DNA from: Bolinopsis microptera | Lineage: Eukaryota; Ctenophora; Tentaculata; Lobata; Bolinopsidae | Assembly (NCBI RefSeq): GCF_026151205.1 | Contig: NC_087079.1 | Span: 13,888,445-13,952,444 of the forward strand | DNA: 64,000 nucleotides | Reading direction: 5' to 3' | The notes under the pieces: model-generated | The model's input: the letters and a program-made list of their open reading frames with translations, nothing else | What the model was told of the DNA's origin: nothing | Databases searched by the model: none | In this document: in pieces, positions 24,424 through 35,994 of the stretch | Position numbering within the stretch: position 1 is the first letter of the stretch | Layout of the letters: the number at the start of each line of letters is the position of its first letter | Program-made: the position numbers and the translations under genes

Positions 24424-26330
24424 CTCAGCCAATGTGGAGCATATCAGTGCTTCAAAGTGACATTTTACAACTTTTTGCAATCTCGTTGGTAACTGAATCT
24501 GGCAGTCAAAACAGGTTGAGACTCTCAGAAAAAGGTCCCATCTACACAGAAAGTCCCGGTTGAGACAACTTTTAATGCTCAGCCTGTGTGGAGCAGTAGC
24601 TTGAAAGTTAGGCAATTTTCAAGACCAAAAATCATACGCTAAACAGTCAAGTTTTTGGTTGAACCTCTATGAACTTTTTAGCTGAAACCCCTCTCAAGAG
24701 TTTTTGAATATTTGCGATAACACACCATGTCTCAACCGATGTGGAGCGAGGTTTTGGCAATGTAGAAATTTGTAAATTTTTAATTTATTAGCTTTTCATA
24801 ATGCTTTTGTTTAGATCTGTAAGATTTTTTTAGCTTGGTAACTCTTACTAACTCTATTTTGAGTACTGAAACGGATATTTATATTCAGTACACTTCTCTC
24901 GACCCTGTGGAGCCCAAAATGGTTAAAAATTTGCCAACTTTTAAATTCTTTCTGGGTTGAGATAAAGTGACTTCTGTGATTTACATCTTGACTCCTGTAT
25001 CTATATTTTCACCGTTGATGCAGACTCTTTAGTCGAGAACAGCCTATCTCAACCATGTGGAGCAAAAAGAGGTCTTCCTTTTGATCAATCGAGACAACTT
25101 TTAAGTGCTTCATGGGATATTATTTTTATTCATTCTAGAGAAAATATGTTATAATATTGGTGGTCAATAAACTTACTTCACGGGAACTATTCAGTGCTCA
25201 ACCTGTGTGGAGCAGAGATGATTTCTGTTGTATTAGATTTTCGAAGCTCACTACTTCATTCTACAGCCGCGTGCAAGAGAGATCTTCATCAAATGTTAGG
25301 CAGTTGAGGAATCCCGTACATGACATGTCATTTCTAGCTCTGCTCCACTCTGGCTGAACAGTTCTGGAACATCAATCATGGCCCAATCATGGTAAGAAAA
25401 GTATTTAAAGTATATCAGTAAACTTTAAATTGCATTACGTACAAATTGGCTACAGATCGACCATCATGGAGACTCTTTTTACCGTAGAAAAGCCTGTTGC
25501 TCCTCACGGTTGAGCATATTGTCTTTTTCTACGGTGGCATATTTCTCTTTAAAGGACACAGTACTACATACATCAACAGCTTCTTAAGTATTGATGATAT
25601 CATTCCTCCTTTATCCTAATATAACAACACTGATCCTTACAAATAGTTGTGTTATCAATCTATCATTCCATTCTGCTCCTCTCTGGTTGAGCCTATTAAA
25701 TACAATTTTTCAATCTGTTCTGCTAGTAATTTATTGTAAAAGCTAAAATACTCATTCTAATTTCTCATCCAAGTCATATCAGCCGATGAGGAGTCATGTT
25801 ATGCAGTAAAAGTCCTCTGCTCCACATGGTTGAGCATTACTAGGTTTATCAGCAGTTCCAAAGAATAGAGTCAGGGGGTCTGAACATAATCACAAGAAAA
25901 AATGATATTTTTATGGCCTGATTAGATGTATTTATCGTTTTTAATCACACTCACTTTCAAAACTCAGTTTCTTCCCAATCAGTATTCCCAACTAAGGTAT
26001 AATAGTTTCGTGCTCCGCATCGGTTGAGCAAGGTGTACCATTATTGATAATGTTATCTGGTGCGTATTCCTTTAAACTAAGATTTTGTGAAAAGACGGAG
26101 ATTCTACTGTAATGTTTACCCCTGGTTGAGACGAAAAATATGAGGATATTTCGACTGCTCCACACTGGCTGAGGTCCATTTTATGATTTGGCAGTGAAAA
26201 TATTTTGCGATTAACGTCCAGGATCTATTTGTTAAATGGCGATCAAAATAGTTAAAAAGCATAGATTTTATTGGGGTGCTCCACACTTTTTTGCTCCACA
26301 TCGAAAACCAGGTCACAACTTTTGCTCCAC
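24424..26330. repeat. inverted array of a 17-19 bp quasi-palindrome, about 150-bp period
   Basis: The core word is GCTCAACC-(1-4 nt)-GTGGAGC. Copies in this orientation: 24424, 24577, 24731, 24898, 25048 and 25196. Copies in the reverse orientation (GCTCCAC..GGTTGAGC): 25342, 25499, 25675, 25819, 26012 and 26157, then half-copies GCTCCAC at 26278, 26293 and 26323. Spacings are about 154, 154, 166, 150, 149, then 146 across the turn, then 157, 176, 144, 193 and 145. Flanks of the innermost pair are also mirrored (GAACT-TTCAG before, GGAGCAGAG after), so the two halves look like arms of an old inverted duplication centred near 25278. Isolated GGTTGAGAC half-words occur at about 24514, 24559 and 26124. 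No coding frame explains it. Confidence 0.8.
25481..25535. repeat. hairpin around one copy of the array motif
   Basis: ACCGTAGAAAA at 25481-25491 is the perfect reverse complement of TTTTCTACGGT at 25525-25535. The 33-base loop holds the array motif (25499-25515) at its centre, itself ending in GCTC and GAGC. This is the best-paired copy in the array. Confidence 0.75.
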
Positions 26331-29122
26331 ATGAGATAGAAACTTCATTCCAAAGAATTCAGAAAATTCGGAATCTTCAGATGAAAATGATATCAGAAAG
26401 GATTAAATTGCTCCTTATCAACCTGCTCAAAAATTTAAATCAAAAAGTAAGCAAAATGGGCAAAGCAAAATTGACAATGACCAAATGGAAGATGATAGAG
26501 CATCCGGACTTCTACATCATGACATCACAATATTTTACTCAACACTTGACTTATCTTGGGAGACTGTTGTGAATTTAAAGGAAGGCTGTTTAAATGAACA
26601 AACTTTTAAAAAAAATGTTCATTCAATTTTGATAAAATATAAGCACTTAAAAACTTTTGACTGTAACAGCAATGCAAATTTCGGAATTTGGCCATCAGTT
26701 AAGAAAATTAGTATACTTAATAAACTGAACCTCTCGATACCGTGCCTCTCTATACTGGGTACCTCAATAGGTGATTGAGTATGCACAATACATGCATATC
26801 AGGCCCTTACTGGGTATGTGAGACGCTTGACAGGTTATCTTAGAGACTATAGATACTGGTGATTGGGATCTTGTGAACCTCGAGCTCTCTGTACATCAGG
26901 TTTTTTCTATGCCATAAACTTTCCGTTTCCCTCGAGAAGCCTGGTATATAGAGGTTTCGCTGTAGTATTCTAAGGTTAAATTCGTAATAGATATTGACAA
27001 TTTCAGATGAAAAATAGAAAGAATGTTCAAAGTTATTTCCAACTGAGTGAAATCAATGAAACAAGAAATTGTTCAACAAAATAAGAAATTTAATTAAAGG
27101 ACTGAAAACTGTTCTGGGAGTATGCCCATTTACGGTCATGAGATTTTTCCTCAACGGGTTGATCACAATTAAATTTGATATTTAAAAAATCCGGTAAGGT
27201 TGGTTCTAGATATGTTGGGGCTATTTGGTGCAGGTATATAATGCCTTTTAAAAGTTCATACACAGGCCCTTGATTTTTGGTTGACTGTTTTCAAATTACA
27301 AAAAATGATCAGGGTGATTCATCCCTCAGCCAAAAGTGTGGAAAACCCTACCCAGCAATAAATGAAAGGGGAAAATATTCAGACAATATACACATAATAT
27401 AGCAATGACCCTATATAAAAATTCTGTAAAAATGGTACAAATTTAAAAATTGGGGTAAAAAAAAACCCTTTGTAATAATATATATAAAATCCACTAAATC
27501 ACATCACAACAAAAAGCAGTTTAGACCCCCATCCAACAAGCACTTCATGACCTTTTAGGGTTTAAGAGTGTTGATCAGGTTAAGGTCCAAACCACTTATT
27601 GCCCCAGCAATAAATACTAAATAGGGACATGCAACATGTGGCAAGGCTGACGTAGTTTGATCACAAATCGCACTGTATAACTCAATTCATCTCAATGCAT
27701 CAAAACATCTCATCGACCCATGTTCGGCAAAATGTAGCTGGCGGACAGCCCCATGGAAATTGAAAATTGAAAAAGCCGTATTGTTAAACACGGCTTTATT
27801 AGAGCTCAGCATTGTAAACTCAACTGGCTAAAATATACCTGGCTTCTATTGAGTTGAACCCCAACCTTGAAATTTGATATTGGTACAAGATAATGCAGAC
27901 TGAAACTACTCAGATCATATTAAAAAGGTACCGGTAGATAACAAGTTATATGATTCCTGCATCATTACACCACCTAACCCCAAAATGAAATTACACATCT
28001 TACTTTAACTTTATCCCGTCACCCATGGACTTATCAATTAACGGCTGGTGGTGGTGTCATCGTTTGTCGTACTCAAAATCTGAGTGGTGTGACAGAAATT
28101 TCACTGAATTCTGATTATGAAGTGATATTCATTTGCCCGTTATTCCCACTAATGCACTTACTGACTGACAAGCTTATCTATGAATACCATGCTTGAATTT
28201 AGGTAAACAACATACAACTCATTCCCAGTTACGCTGAGCGCAACCGCCGAATGACACAGTAATATGGGCACGCGCATAGCATTGCGCGCCGATGCTGTGC
28301 GCGTTGTCGGCCGAAACTTGGGAAGTTCCCGCTCTAATATTCAGACGACAGTGATGACTCATTAAGAGCACTAATTTCGACCACTTTCCCGGTCGAGCCA
28401 TACCAAATCAAACTAATTGACCCACGTGTATAGCCAATGTCCTGGCAGTGCTGAGCCGATGTAAAACTCTTCTGTAAACTCTTTTGTCTCTTGTAACTTG
28501 TTTATATTTTATATTTAAGTTATACTGTGTACTGTGTACAATAATTATAGCGTATATATAGTGTGTAGTGTGTAGTGGTTATTTTGTTGTGACGTGTCAC
28601 TTTATATTTTGCTACCAACGTCAGCCTTGACTTACCATTTATTGTAATTGGTACAGCATATATCAAAACTAAAACACTGTTTTCGATCTGACGGGTGATG
28701 GGCTCTCTCTGATGGGACACGGTTCTAGGGGGTACCCGGGGTACGAGTTAACGAATAGTGTTCGTGTCCTTCCACAACCCCCTCTCATTGTGTTTTTGAC
28801 GGAGGAGAAGCCTAGTTCATCCGTCTGCATCGCTTAATCGAGTTGAAAATTTAGCCAATAACAAACTAAATTACATGTTATACTGATAGCAGGTGTAGAG
28901 TTTATAACATACAAATTCTAAATTTTTGACGGCTGACGATGGTAAGTACTAAGTCTCTATGTTTAATTCGGGACTTTTATAGTCTTAAGTCCTGGAGCTC
29001 AAAATGTCTCGTGCTGCGGGCCGTATAAACGGCGCACACCACCGCCCCGCCTTACTGCTTACATTACTTCATGGTTGCAGGGCGGAGCTGGTGCCGTTTG
29101 TCTCGGCCTCGAGTGGCGAGTG
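26331..29122. other. gene-free stretch
   Basis: AT-rich with no convincing exon. A short hairpin GCCGT-(8 nt)-ACGGC lies at about 27775-27794. A short TATA-rich segment is at 28500-28580. Open frames at 26276-26778 overlap each other in different phases and show no motif. Confidence 0.45.
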
Positions 29123-29246
29123 CTTGCCCATCGAATACACAATTGAAACACTAATTATTTATTGGAATTCTACAGTTTCCAAAACGAAGTACGAGGATAT
29201 ATTAACTTTGAGCTTTTTCTTGGCGACTGCTTCATCGATGGGCGAG
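29123..29246. repeat. structured inverted-repeat element, copy 1
   Basis: The outer stem CTTGCCCATCGA (29123-29134) pairs with TCGATGGGCGAG (29235-29246). A weaker inner stem begins CCAAAACG (29179) and ends CTTGG (29222), followed by the CGACTG word shared with copy 2. Sequence between the stems is also similar in the two copies. A predicted 81-residue frame across it (29004-29249) is best explained as a by-product. Confidence 0.6.
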
Positions 29247-29991
29247 TAGGTATTTGTTGTTTAGCAGTGTTGAATATTGGAGCAATTATACAATGCAATG
29301 TATATCTCCATCATAATATAGGCTAGTGTAAACATATATAATCAATAATACAAACAAATGGTATTAGTAACTCGCTAGATTATAGATGTTATTTAAACAC
29401 ATATGTTTACGTCAATTATTACTAAAATTAATATTTTTTTGCTTTAATATAATTACATGTCACATAATGGATTAGTTGAATGAAACGTGTGCTACAAATG
29501 TCTACGCCTCACGCAAAACTGCGTACCGCTTAGTACTATCATGCTTGAGCGGTACTGCGGTTGACAGTGGCGCGCACTCAATTTAATCACAAATAACGAG
29601 CGCGCGGTTTTTTGGAATCTCTCCATTATTATATTAATTAGGTGTGTTCACGGCCTGTACTGCGTGAACGACAGAAATATCTTTTAAATTATTTTGCTTC
29701 TGAAATTTTGGATCTAGAAACTAAGAAGTGTGACATGTAATTGTAAAATATGTATTGACATGTATTATAAGATAACAATTAAATAGATCATGTGCGCGGC
29801 GCCTACAGCTGACCTACGAATTTCTGAACAATTTTAAATTGTGGCTGTGTGCGCGGCGTACTGTATATGTGTTTGAAATTGAAATTTGAATTTATTTATA
29901 AATATAACATTATGTATTGATTGTTTTGTGGTAAATAAAAATTTTTCTTTCCTAAAAATTTTTCTTTCCTAAAACGTTTCGCGGTTGCGAA

Positions 29992-30143
29992 TGCCGGCCC
30001 ATCGAGGAAAATCTTTTTACTTTGTATTTTAACCATTATAAAGTGTGATTAGTCGGATATAGTACTGAGTTCAAACAGTCCCCGAAACGAAAAAGCAAAC
30101 ATTTGATTTTTGTTTCGGCGACTGAATCTTTGATGGGCCGGCA
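29992..30143. repeat. structured inverted-repeat element, copy 2
   Basis: The outer stem TGCCGGCCCATCGA (29992-30005) pairs with TTGATGGGCCGGCA (30130-30143). The inner stem CCGAAACGAAAA (30082-30093) pairs with TTTTTGTTTCGG (30107-30118). Compared with copy 1 the outer-stem bases TTG/CGA have become CGG/CCG, so pairing is kept while sequence changes. The flank TAGTGTTGAATA after the 3' arm also matches copy 1. Confidence 0.6.
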
Positions 30144-30867
30144 AATATTTTTTGTCGAGTAGTGTTGAATACTCATATTAACATGATGATTGATTTAATT
30201 TAGGAATTGTATATAAATATCTTTGATCAAGTTTAATTGTTAATGAGAATGCACCCCAGCACTGGGCGCGCGCGGCGGCTTTGATGTTAGCGGCTACAAG
30301 CTTGTAGCTAGGCAGCTGCAGAAAAAATGCCGCGCGCGTTCAGCGTAGGGCTTTTCGTTTTTGATTTTACAAATGACAAAGCAACTTTTAATGAATATTA
30401 ATGGAATTATCGGATATTTATAATTCAATATGTATTGATTCTTCTGTGGAAAATAAAAATTGTATTTTACTTTTTGAAACAAATTAAAAACCAACACACG
30501 AACTCTATATACACGAAATTATATAAAATATGATGCATTATATAAAATATGATGCATTATTGCAACTTTATTCAGCTCTGCATCACAAGAATAAAAAAGA
30601 AATAGAACTTTGTTCAAATTCAGGTCAGGGGGTTGACTTTTATGATAGCGCTCGAATTTGTCACAATGTTTATTTTAAATTGTCATTACCAAATATAAAT
30701 ACTAACAGTCGCACAAGCCTGAGTCCGAAATATATTCATGTTGATCGTTTTGTAATAAGTACGTGATATCTGTATTATATTATAGTTGTGGACACAACAA
30801 GAAAATTGAGAATAATCTTGTGCGAGGGTAGGGACCCAGATGTCGTTTCTAACCCAAATAAACTTTA

Positions 30868-31012
30868 AGGAGGCTTCTCATCAGTAGCCGCACCTCCTCA
30901 CTCGGTTTCTGAACTGGAATTCTATGGGCTTCCAGACGGCCAGACCGAGTATTACCATCCCATCCTTCTAGAGTTCATCACAAGTAGCACCCACCTTGAA
31001 GATCTTTGACAC
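30868..31012 (+). other. coding-like fragment, possible exon or gene remnant
   Basis: One plus-strand frame reads about 47 residues with balanced, protein-like composition, including SVSELEFYGLPDGQTEYYHP and LLEFITSSTHLEDL, between a TAA at 30865 and a TGA at 31010. GC content is higher than in the flanks. No partner exon, start codon or recognisable domain was found. It could be a relic of a mobile element or an exon of an unseen gene. Confidence 0.25.
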
Positions 31013-31721
31013 CCAGTAGGCAGTGCGCCATCGACCGTAAGACGCGCGCGCTGACCATTGAATGGTTTTTTAGCTCTTATTTCGGCCAGCACATTATTTT
31101 GGAAACAATCAAAAAGTTATAATACTTCCCATATAACAATTTTGTTGAAATTTGGTCAGCGTACGTAAACACTTATGTTTTACTGAACCTAAATTAGTTT
31201 GAGCAATTTCGATGGTCAGAATTTGAGTTATCAACGAATTTATACCTATTTTGTCATTTTTAGACCTCTTAATCAAGGCCAATTTCTCCCAACTAAATTA
31301 GGTTAGGTAGTTAAGTATGATTGGAAGGTTCTGACAAATTTTCAGCATGATTCATGTTCAGGAACCGAAGATATGACAGAATAATACGACAAAAATCAAC
31401 GAATTTCGTCAAATTACGCGACTTTTACACCTAATTTTGCTCCAAAAGCCGCGCACCATCAAATATGGCACCTAGGCGAAACTCACTGATCATTCCAAAA
31501 AGCTATAATAAATTTGGTACTGTGAAAATTCTCACAGTCTCTAGAAAACGATGGTACAAAAATTTTGAAAATCCGAGCAAGTTTATTTTTATCGTGCACC
31601 GCCTACACCCAGACACACCCCATTGGCGAACAAACTTTGGATATAATCTTACATGCTCCCGAAGGAATCCCTGGTTTATGGTCTTTCTCATCGTCACCAG
31701 CACTTTCAGCAAAAAACTGCT

Positions 31722-31915
31722 GCTAACTGCTGCTCACTGTTGCTCACTGCTGCTCACTGCTGCTCACTGCTACTAACTGCTACTAACTGCTACTCACTGC
31801 TGCTCACTGCTGCTCAGTGCTGCTCAGTGCTGATCACTGCTGCTGTCGCGCGCGCGCCCATATCAGCAGTGAGCAGCAGTGATCAGCAGTGAGCAGCAGT
31901 GAGCAGCAGTTTCTT
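31722..31915. repeat. fold-back minisatellite (CTGCTCACTG)n / (CAGTGAGCAG)n, copy 2
   Basis: The left arm is made of CTGCT(C/A)ACTG units (about 31722-31838), the centre is a CG-run GTCGCGCGCGCGCCC, and the right arm is CAGCAGTGAGCAG units ending CAGCAGTTTCTTTGCACT. The arms are reverse complements and would form one long hairpin. The centre and right arm are shared with the copy at 5.56 kb, which has lost or never had the left arm. Confidence 0.7.
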
Positions 31916-32356
31916 TGCACTTAGCCCCTCCTGTAGGGCGTAACCAATTTTGCAAATGCAAGAGTTGAAACTTTGCCATTTTTAAACAGGGTTGTCACAT
32001 GTTTAAAAAAACAGAGATATTCTATAACAAGCCATATGCCCTTTTCCACGCGCGGCGGCTTCCGGCCTGGTCTCTTAGCTTTATTCTTTTCTAAAAAAAG
32101 GATAAACGGTTAACAACGTGTAGCAAAAATATTTTGTGCAGTATATACTGTAATTTAAAAACTTTACCATTAACTAATTTGCACATAAATTATAAAATAT
32201 TTATAATATATAAACACGATTCAAATGTATCATTTTATGAAAATCAAATAATTGAACTGAGCTATTTTTACTTAATTACCTAATATTATATTTTGATTTA
32301 TAGCTCTGGATCTGAGCGCGCAGAACCACAAACCAGTCTGTATATATCAATATATG

Positions 32357-32505
32357 TGTGGTAATGTAGAGGAGAAGTAACAACTCGTTTTAATCCATAG
32401 AAAGGCTATAAAAGGAATATGAATGAGTTAGTAAACAATGTCTAATAACCATATACATATTAATCAATTCAGAATATAATATCAAATATATCAATAAATA
32501 TAACA
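32357..32505 (-). repeat. 3' LTR of the gypsy element
   Basis: 149 bp, starting TGTTATATTT and ending ATTACCACA on the minus strand (TG...CA ends). It contains a TATA-like CTTTTATAGC. Identical by eye to the copy at 37164-37312. Confidence 0.92.
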
Positions 32506-32508
32506 ACA

Positions 32509-32517
32509 TTCCCTTCT
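32509..32517 (-). other. polypurine tract of the gypsy element
   Basis: AGAAGGGAA on the minus strand, three bases before the 3' LTR. This is the expected place for plus-strand DNA priming. Confidence 0.6.
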
Positions 32518-32869
32518 GAAACATGTGCTGCGCGTTCCCTGACGCGCGCGCGCAAAAACTACTTGCAAGTGCTGGCAAAATTACTTTCCATACTTGCGCG
32601 CACAAAATGTAGACCCTTTTATAAAAGCGGCAGAGTTCACGTTAAAAGACTCGCCAAAATAGTTTTACTGCCAGGAAAATCCTGCTTCACAAATACGCAT
32701 CATAATAACTCTTTCTCAATATGAATTATACTGTCATAAAAAACGATTAAACATGTGATAAAATTATTATAACATTCAATTTGAACAACACTGTAAATTT
32801 AACTGTAACTGTGAATTTAACTGTAATGAATAAAAACTGAGTATAAAAACTGTGGTGAATTACAAAATA

Positions 32870-34759
32870 TTAAGATTTCTTAAAATTACTCTCTCTGTTC
32901 CTCACTCTCTCCGATCGCCTCAACGGAACATTTACCGGGTTGGAAACGCTATCAGGATTAGTAGTTGATCCCTCGATGTTCTCTGGTGAAAAGTTGTCCC
33001 TTTGTCCCAGTTCTGTTGGGGCTTCATGTGAAGTTCTGTCCGTGGTTCCCAGTCCTTTTCTTAGCATGTAATTGTCGAGTTTCTTTTCTTTCTCAACATC
33101 CAGATTTCTGTCCCTAAGAATCTCCTTCTCTTCGTCATTTATAGGCTGTTTTTCCAGGTTGATTACTGGAACAATTCTCTTCTTTATATGATCGACGTGT
33201 TTTTTCACGACCCGATTTTTGTACGATATATCATACAATGGAGCATTCGGGTATTCTTTAGAGATTGTTGCGGGGTACCACACTTTGTTGTCGTTGATTT
33301 GAACCCATACTGGCTCAGCTTCTTCGAACTTCTTCTCTGATGACTTCCCTTCCAGGATCTTTTCCTCGCGTTCTGTGTGAAGACCCTCCATAATCTGTCT
33401 GTCAGACGGTCTCAGCTGGTGTAATCTACTTCGTAGTGTTCGGTTGAATAACCGCACGGCTGGAGCTATCCCGGTTACAGTATTAGGAGTGTTTCTATAA
33501 TTGATAAGAAACTTGGCGTTGTTCAAATCCAGGTCTTTGCAGGTCTCGTATGTCTTTTTCATTGAACTTTTCCATGTACCAACTAATCGTTCAACACAAC
33601 CATTTGATTTTGGGCTGTATGTTGGTGAGTAAATGTGTTTAATCCCGTTACTTTGAGCGAAAAGTTTGAACTCATAACTTGTATACTGTGGTCCGTTGTC
33701 ACTTACCAAAGTGAAAGGTAGACCAAATCGACTGAAAATGTCTCTCAAAACACGAATAGTGTCTGCTGATTTGGTCTGGTCCATTTTGATGATTTCGGGC
33801 CACTTGGTAAAACTGTCAAACAACAACAACCAATGTTTGTCCTGAAATTGAGCAAAATCCACATGGATCCTCTGCCACGGTTGGGTAGGTCGAATCCACG
33901 GATGATCTTTAGTCTTTGGTAGACTTCTTGCAAACTTGTTGCAAGCTTCACAGGTTTCGGCCACTTGATCGATATCCCGATCAATTCCAGGCCAGAACAC
34001 AAAGCTTCTAGCAACATTCTTCATTCCTGCCACGCCTATGTGGCTCGAATGTATCAGCTTTAGTACCGCAGTCCTGAATGAAAGCGGAATAATAACCCTG
34101 TTACCCCAGGTTAAACAATCTAATTCAAGTGTCAAATAATCTTTTCTTTCCCACAAAGCGGAAATTTCAGGGTTCATATTCTCGGGTTTAAATTTAGGCC
34201 ACCCATCTAGAACCCACATAGATACCTTATTCAGTATAGGATCCTTTTTGGTCTCTCGAGCGATTAGCCGTGCGTCTATGAACGAATCGTCCATATTCAT
34301 CGCAAATACCTTGGCTTCCTCGTCTGACTCATTTTCCTCGATACCTGATCGGGGCAATCGAGATAACATATCACAATTAGCGTGAAGTTTGGTGTTCCTA
34401 TACCGTATCGTATAATTGTAATTCATTAATATCAGAGCATAACGACTTAATCTATTCGAACTCATCTCTGATATACCCTTATTTTGATTGAATATGTGTG
34501 TTAAAGGCATATGGTCAGTAACTAACTCAAATTCACGCCCATACAAATAGTAATGGAAGCGCCTAACTGCCCATACGATTGCTAACGCCTCCTTATCAAT
34601 CTGTGAGTACTTCACTTCACTCTTTGATAATTTTCGGGAAGCAAACTCAATTGGCTTTTCGGAGCCATTGGCCATTACATGAGAAATAACTGCTCCCAAA
34701 CCCAATTTACTAGCATCCGTTTCTACCTTAACAGGCAGCTTGGGGTTATAGCATGCTAA
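32870..34759 (-). pseudogene. gypsy pol, RNase H and integrase part
   Basis: An open frame of about 629 residues. It begins in the RNase H domain (TDAS near the start, then the downstream acidic residues in YSQIDKEALAIVWAV and LVTDHMPL). It continues through an H-H-C-C zinc domain ending CEACNKF and an integrase core with the D,D35E triad visible in HVDFA, VSDNGPQ and CVERLV. A basic C-terminal tail follows. It is separated from the reverse transcriptase frame by a one-base shift at about 34757. The domain residues look intact, so the break is the only visible defect in this part. Confidence 0.88.
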
Positions 34760-35994
34760 GTTATATGATCCGATGCTAATAACTCTTTTAACTTACCAAA
34801 CGCAGACTGTTCTTCATCCGTCCATCTCCACGTCACTTCACTGCTGCGTAGTCTATCCAACGGAGCTGAGATTGTTGCTAAATCTGGTAAGTAACGTCTA
34901 TAATATGAAACTGCTCCTAGGAAAGAAGTAAGCTCTTTCACATCGCTGGGTTTCGGGGTGTTGATCAAATCTTCCACCTTGCTTCTTACTGGCGACATTC
35001 CGTCTTTGGTAATTTTGTGTCCCAAGTAAATTACCTCCTCTACCATTAGCTTGGTCTTCTCAGGTCTGATTTTCAATCCGTGCAGCTCGATTCGTCTAAA
35101 CACACTGTTCAAGTTAACTAAATGATCGTCATCATTAGTTCCTGTCACTAGTATATCGTCGACTCTACAGCAAACCATCGGAATATCCACAAGTATTTGA
35201 TCTATTGCCTCTTGAAAGTAGGCTCCACTGTTGTTCAATCCGTAAGGAATCCTGGTCCATGCCTTTTGTCCCAGGTGAGTGTTTAACGTGGTTAAACTTA
35301 TGTCCTCCTCAGCAATCATTAAGTTATTAAAAGCTTGCCGGATATCAATTTTGGAAAACTTTTGTCCCCCAGCAACTTTTGAGAAACATTCTTCGATCGT
35401 GGGAAGCAGGTACTGTTTAAAATCCATGGCCTTGTTTAGAGTTCTGGTATAATCCCCACATACTCTAACAGAGTCTCCTTTAGGAACTTGTACCACAGGG
35501 GTTCCCCAGGGGCTGTCTTTTACATCAACCAACACTCCCTGATCTGTCAATCGCTTGTACTCTATTTCCAACTTGTCTTTAACAGCGAATGGGACTCTGC
35601 GGGTCGGTTCAGATATTGGTCGTACATCACCCCGTAACTTTAATCTGATCTTGACTCCCTTAAGAAGTCCCAATCCGTCTTCTAAAGCTGGACTTTTCAA
35701 CAGTTCTTCAACAGATCTCAGACGCATATCCCCGCCCGAGTCATTGAGTTTCACTACATTCACACAACTACTATCTAGATCCTGAAATGAAGTTACACAT
35801 TCGACTGGTTTACAGTTTAACCCGGACAAAAGCCTGTCCATCCAGTCATTTCCAAAGAATTCGCTTATCCATGATCGTCCTAAAAGCGATGGAAATTCAC
35901 TATCTACAATGTATAACTCTAAATCTGATCTATTAACACCCTTAAGATTAACATTCACCAGAGCCTTGCCTAAAACATCTATCTTCTGTCCGTT
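34756..35994 (-). pseudogene. gypsy pol, protease end and reverse transcriptase
   Basis: An open frame of 412 residues. It starts in the second half of the aspartic protease (SLLGRSWI motif) and continues into reverse transcriptase (SPWGTPVVQVPK, then KIDIRQAFNN with the first catalytic aspartate, then YGLNNSGAYFQ). The catalytic box reads CRVDDILVTG. The usual tyrosine before xDD is arginine here, although both aspartates are present. It ends in RNase H connection sequence at TAG 34756-34758. Upstream, the protease active site lies in the gag frame, one base out of register. Confidence 0.88.

Noticed and set aside
24424-26330. CRISPR-like reading of the 150-bp array
   Set aside because: Repeats are imperfect, spacers are long and of unequal length, the orientation flips, and the genome is eukaryotic.
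26276-26778. Two overlapping plus-strand frames of about 97 residues
   Set aside because: They overlap in different phases, start inside the repeat array or next to it, and show no motif or coding composition.
29004-29249. 81-residue plus-strand frame
   Set aside because: Its second half is the structured inverted repeat that recurs at 30.0 kb without the frame; no domain or splice support.
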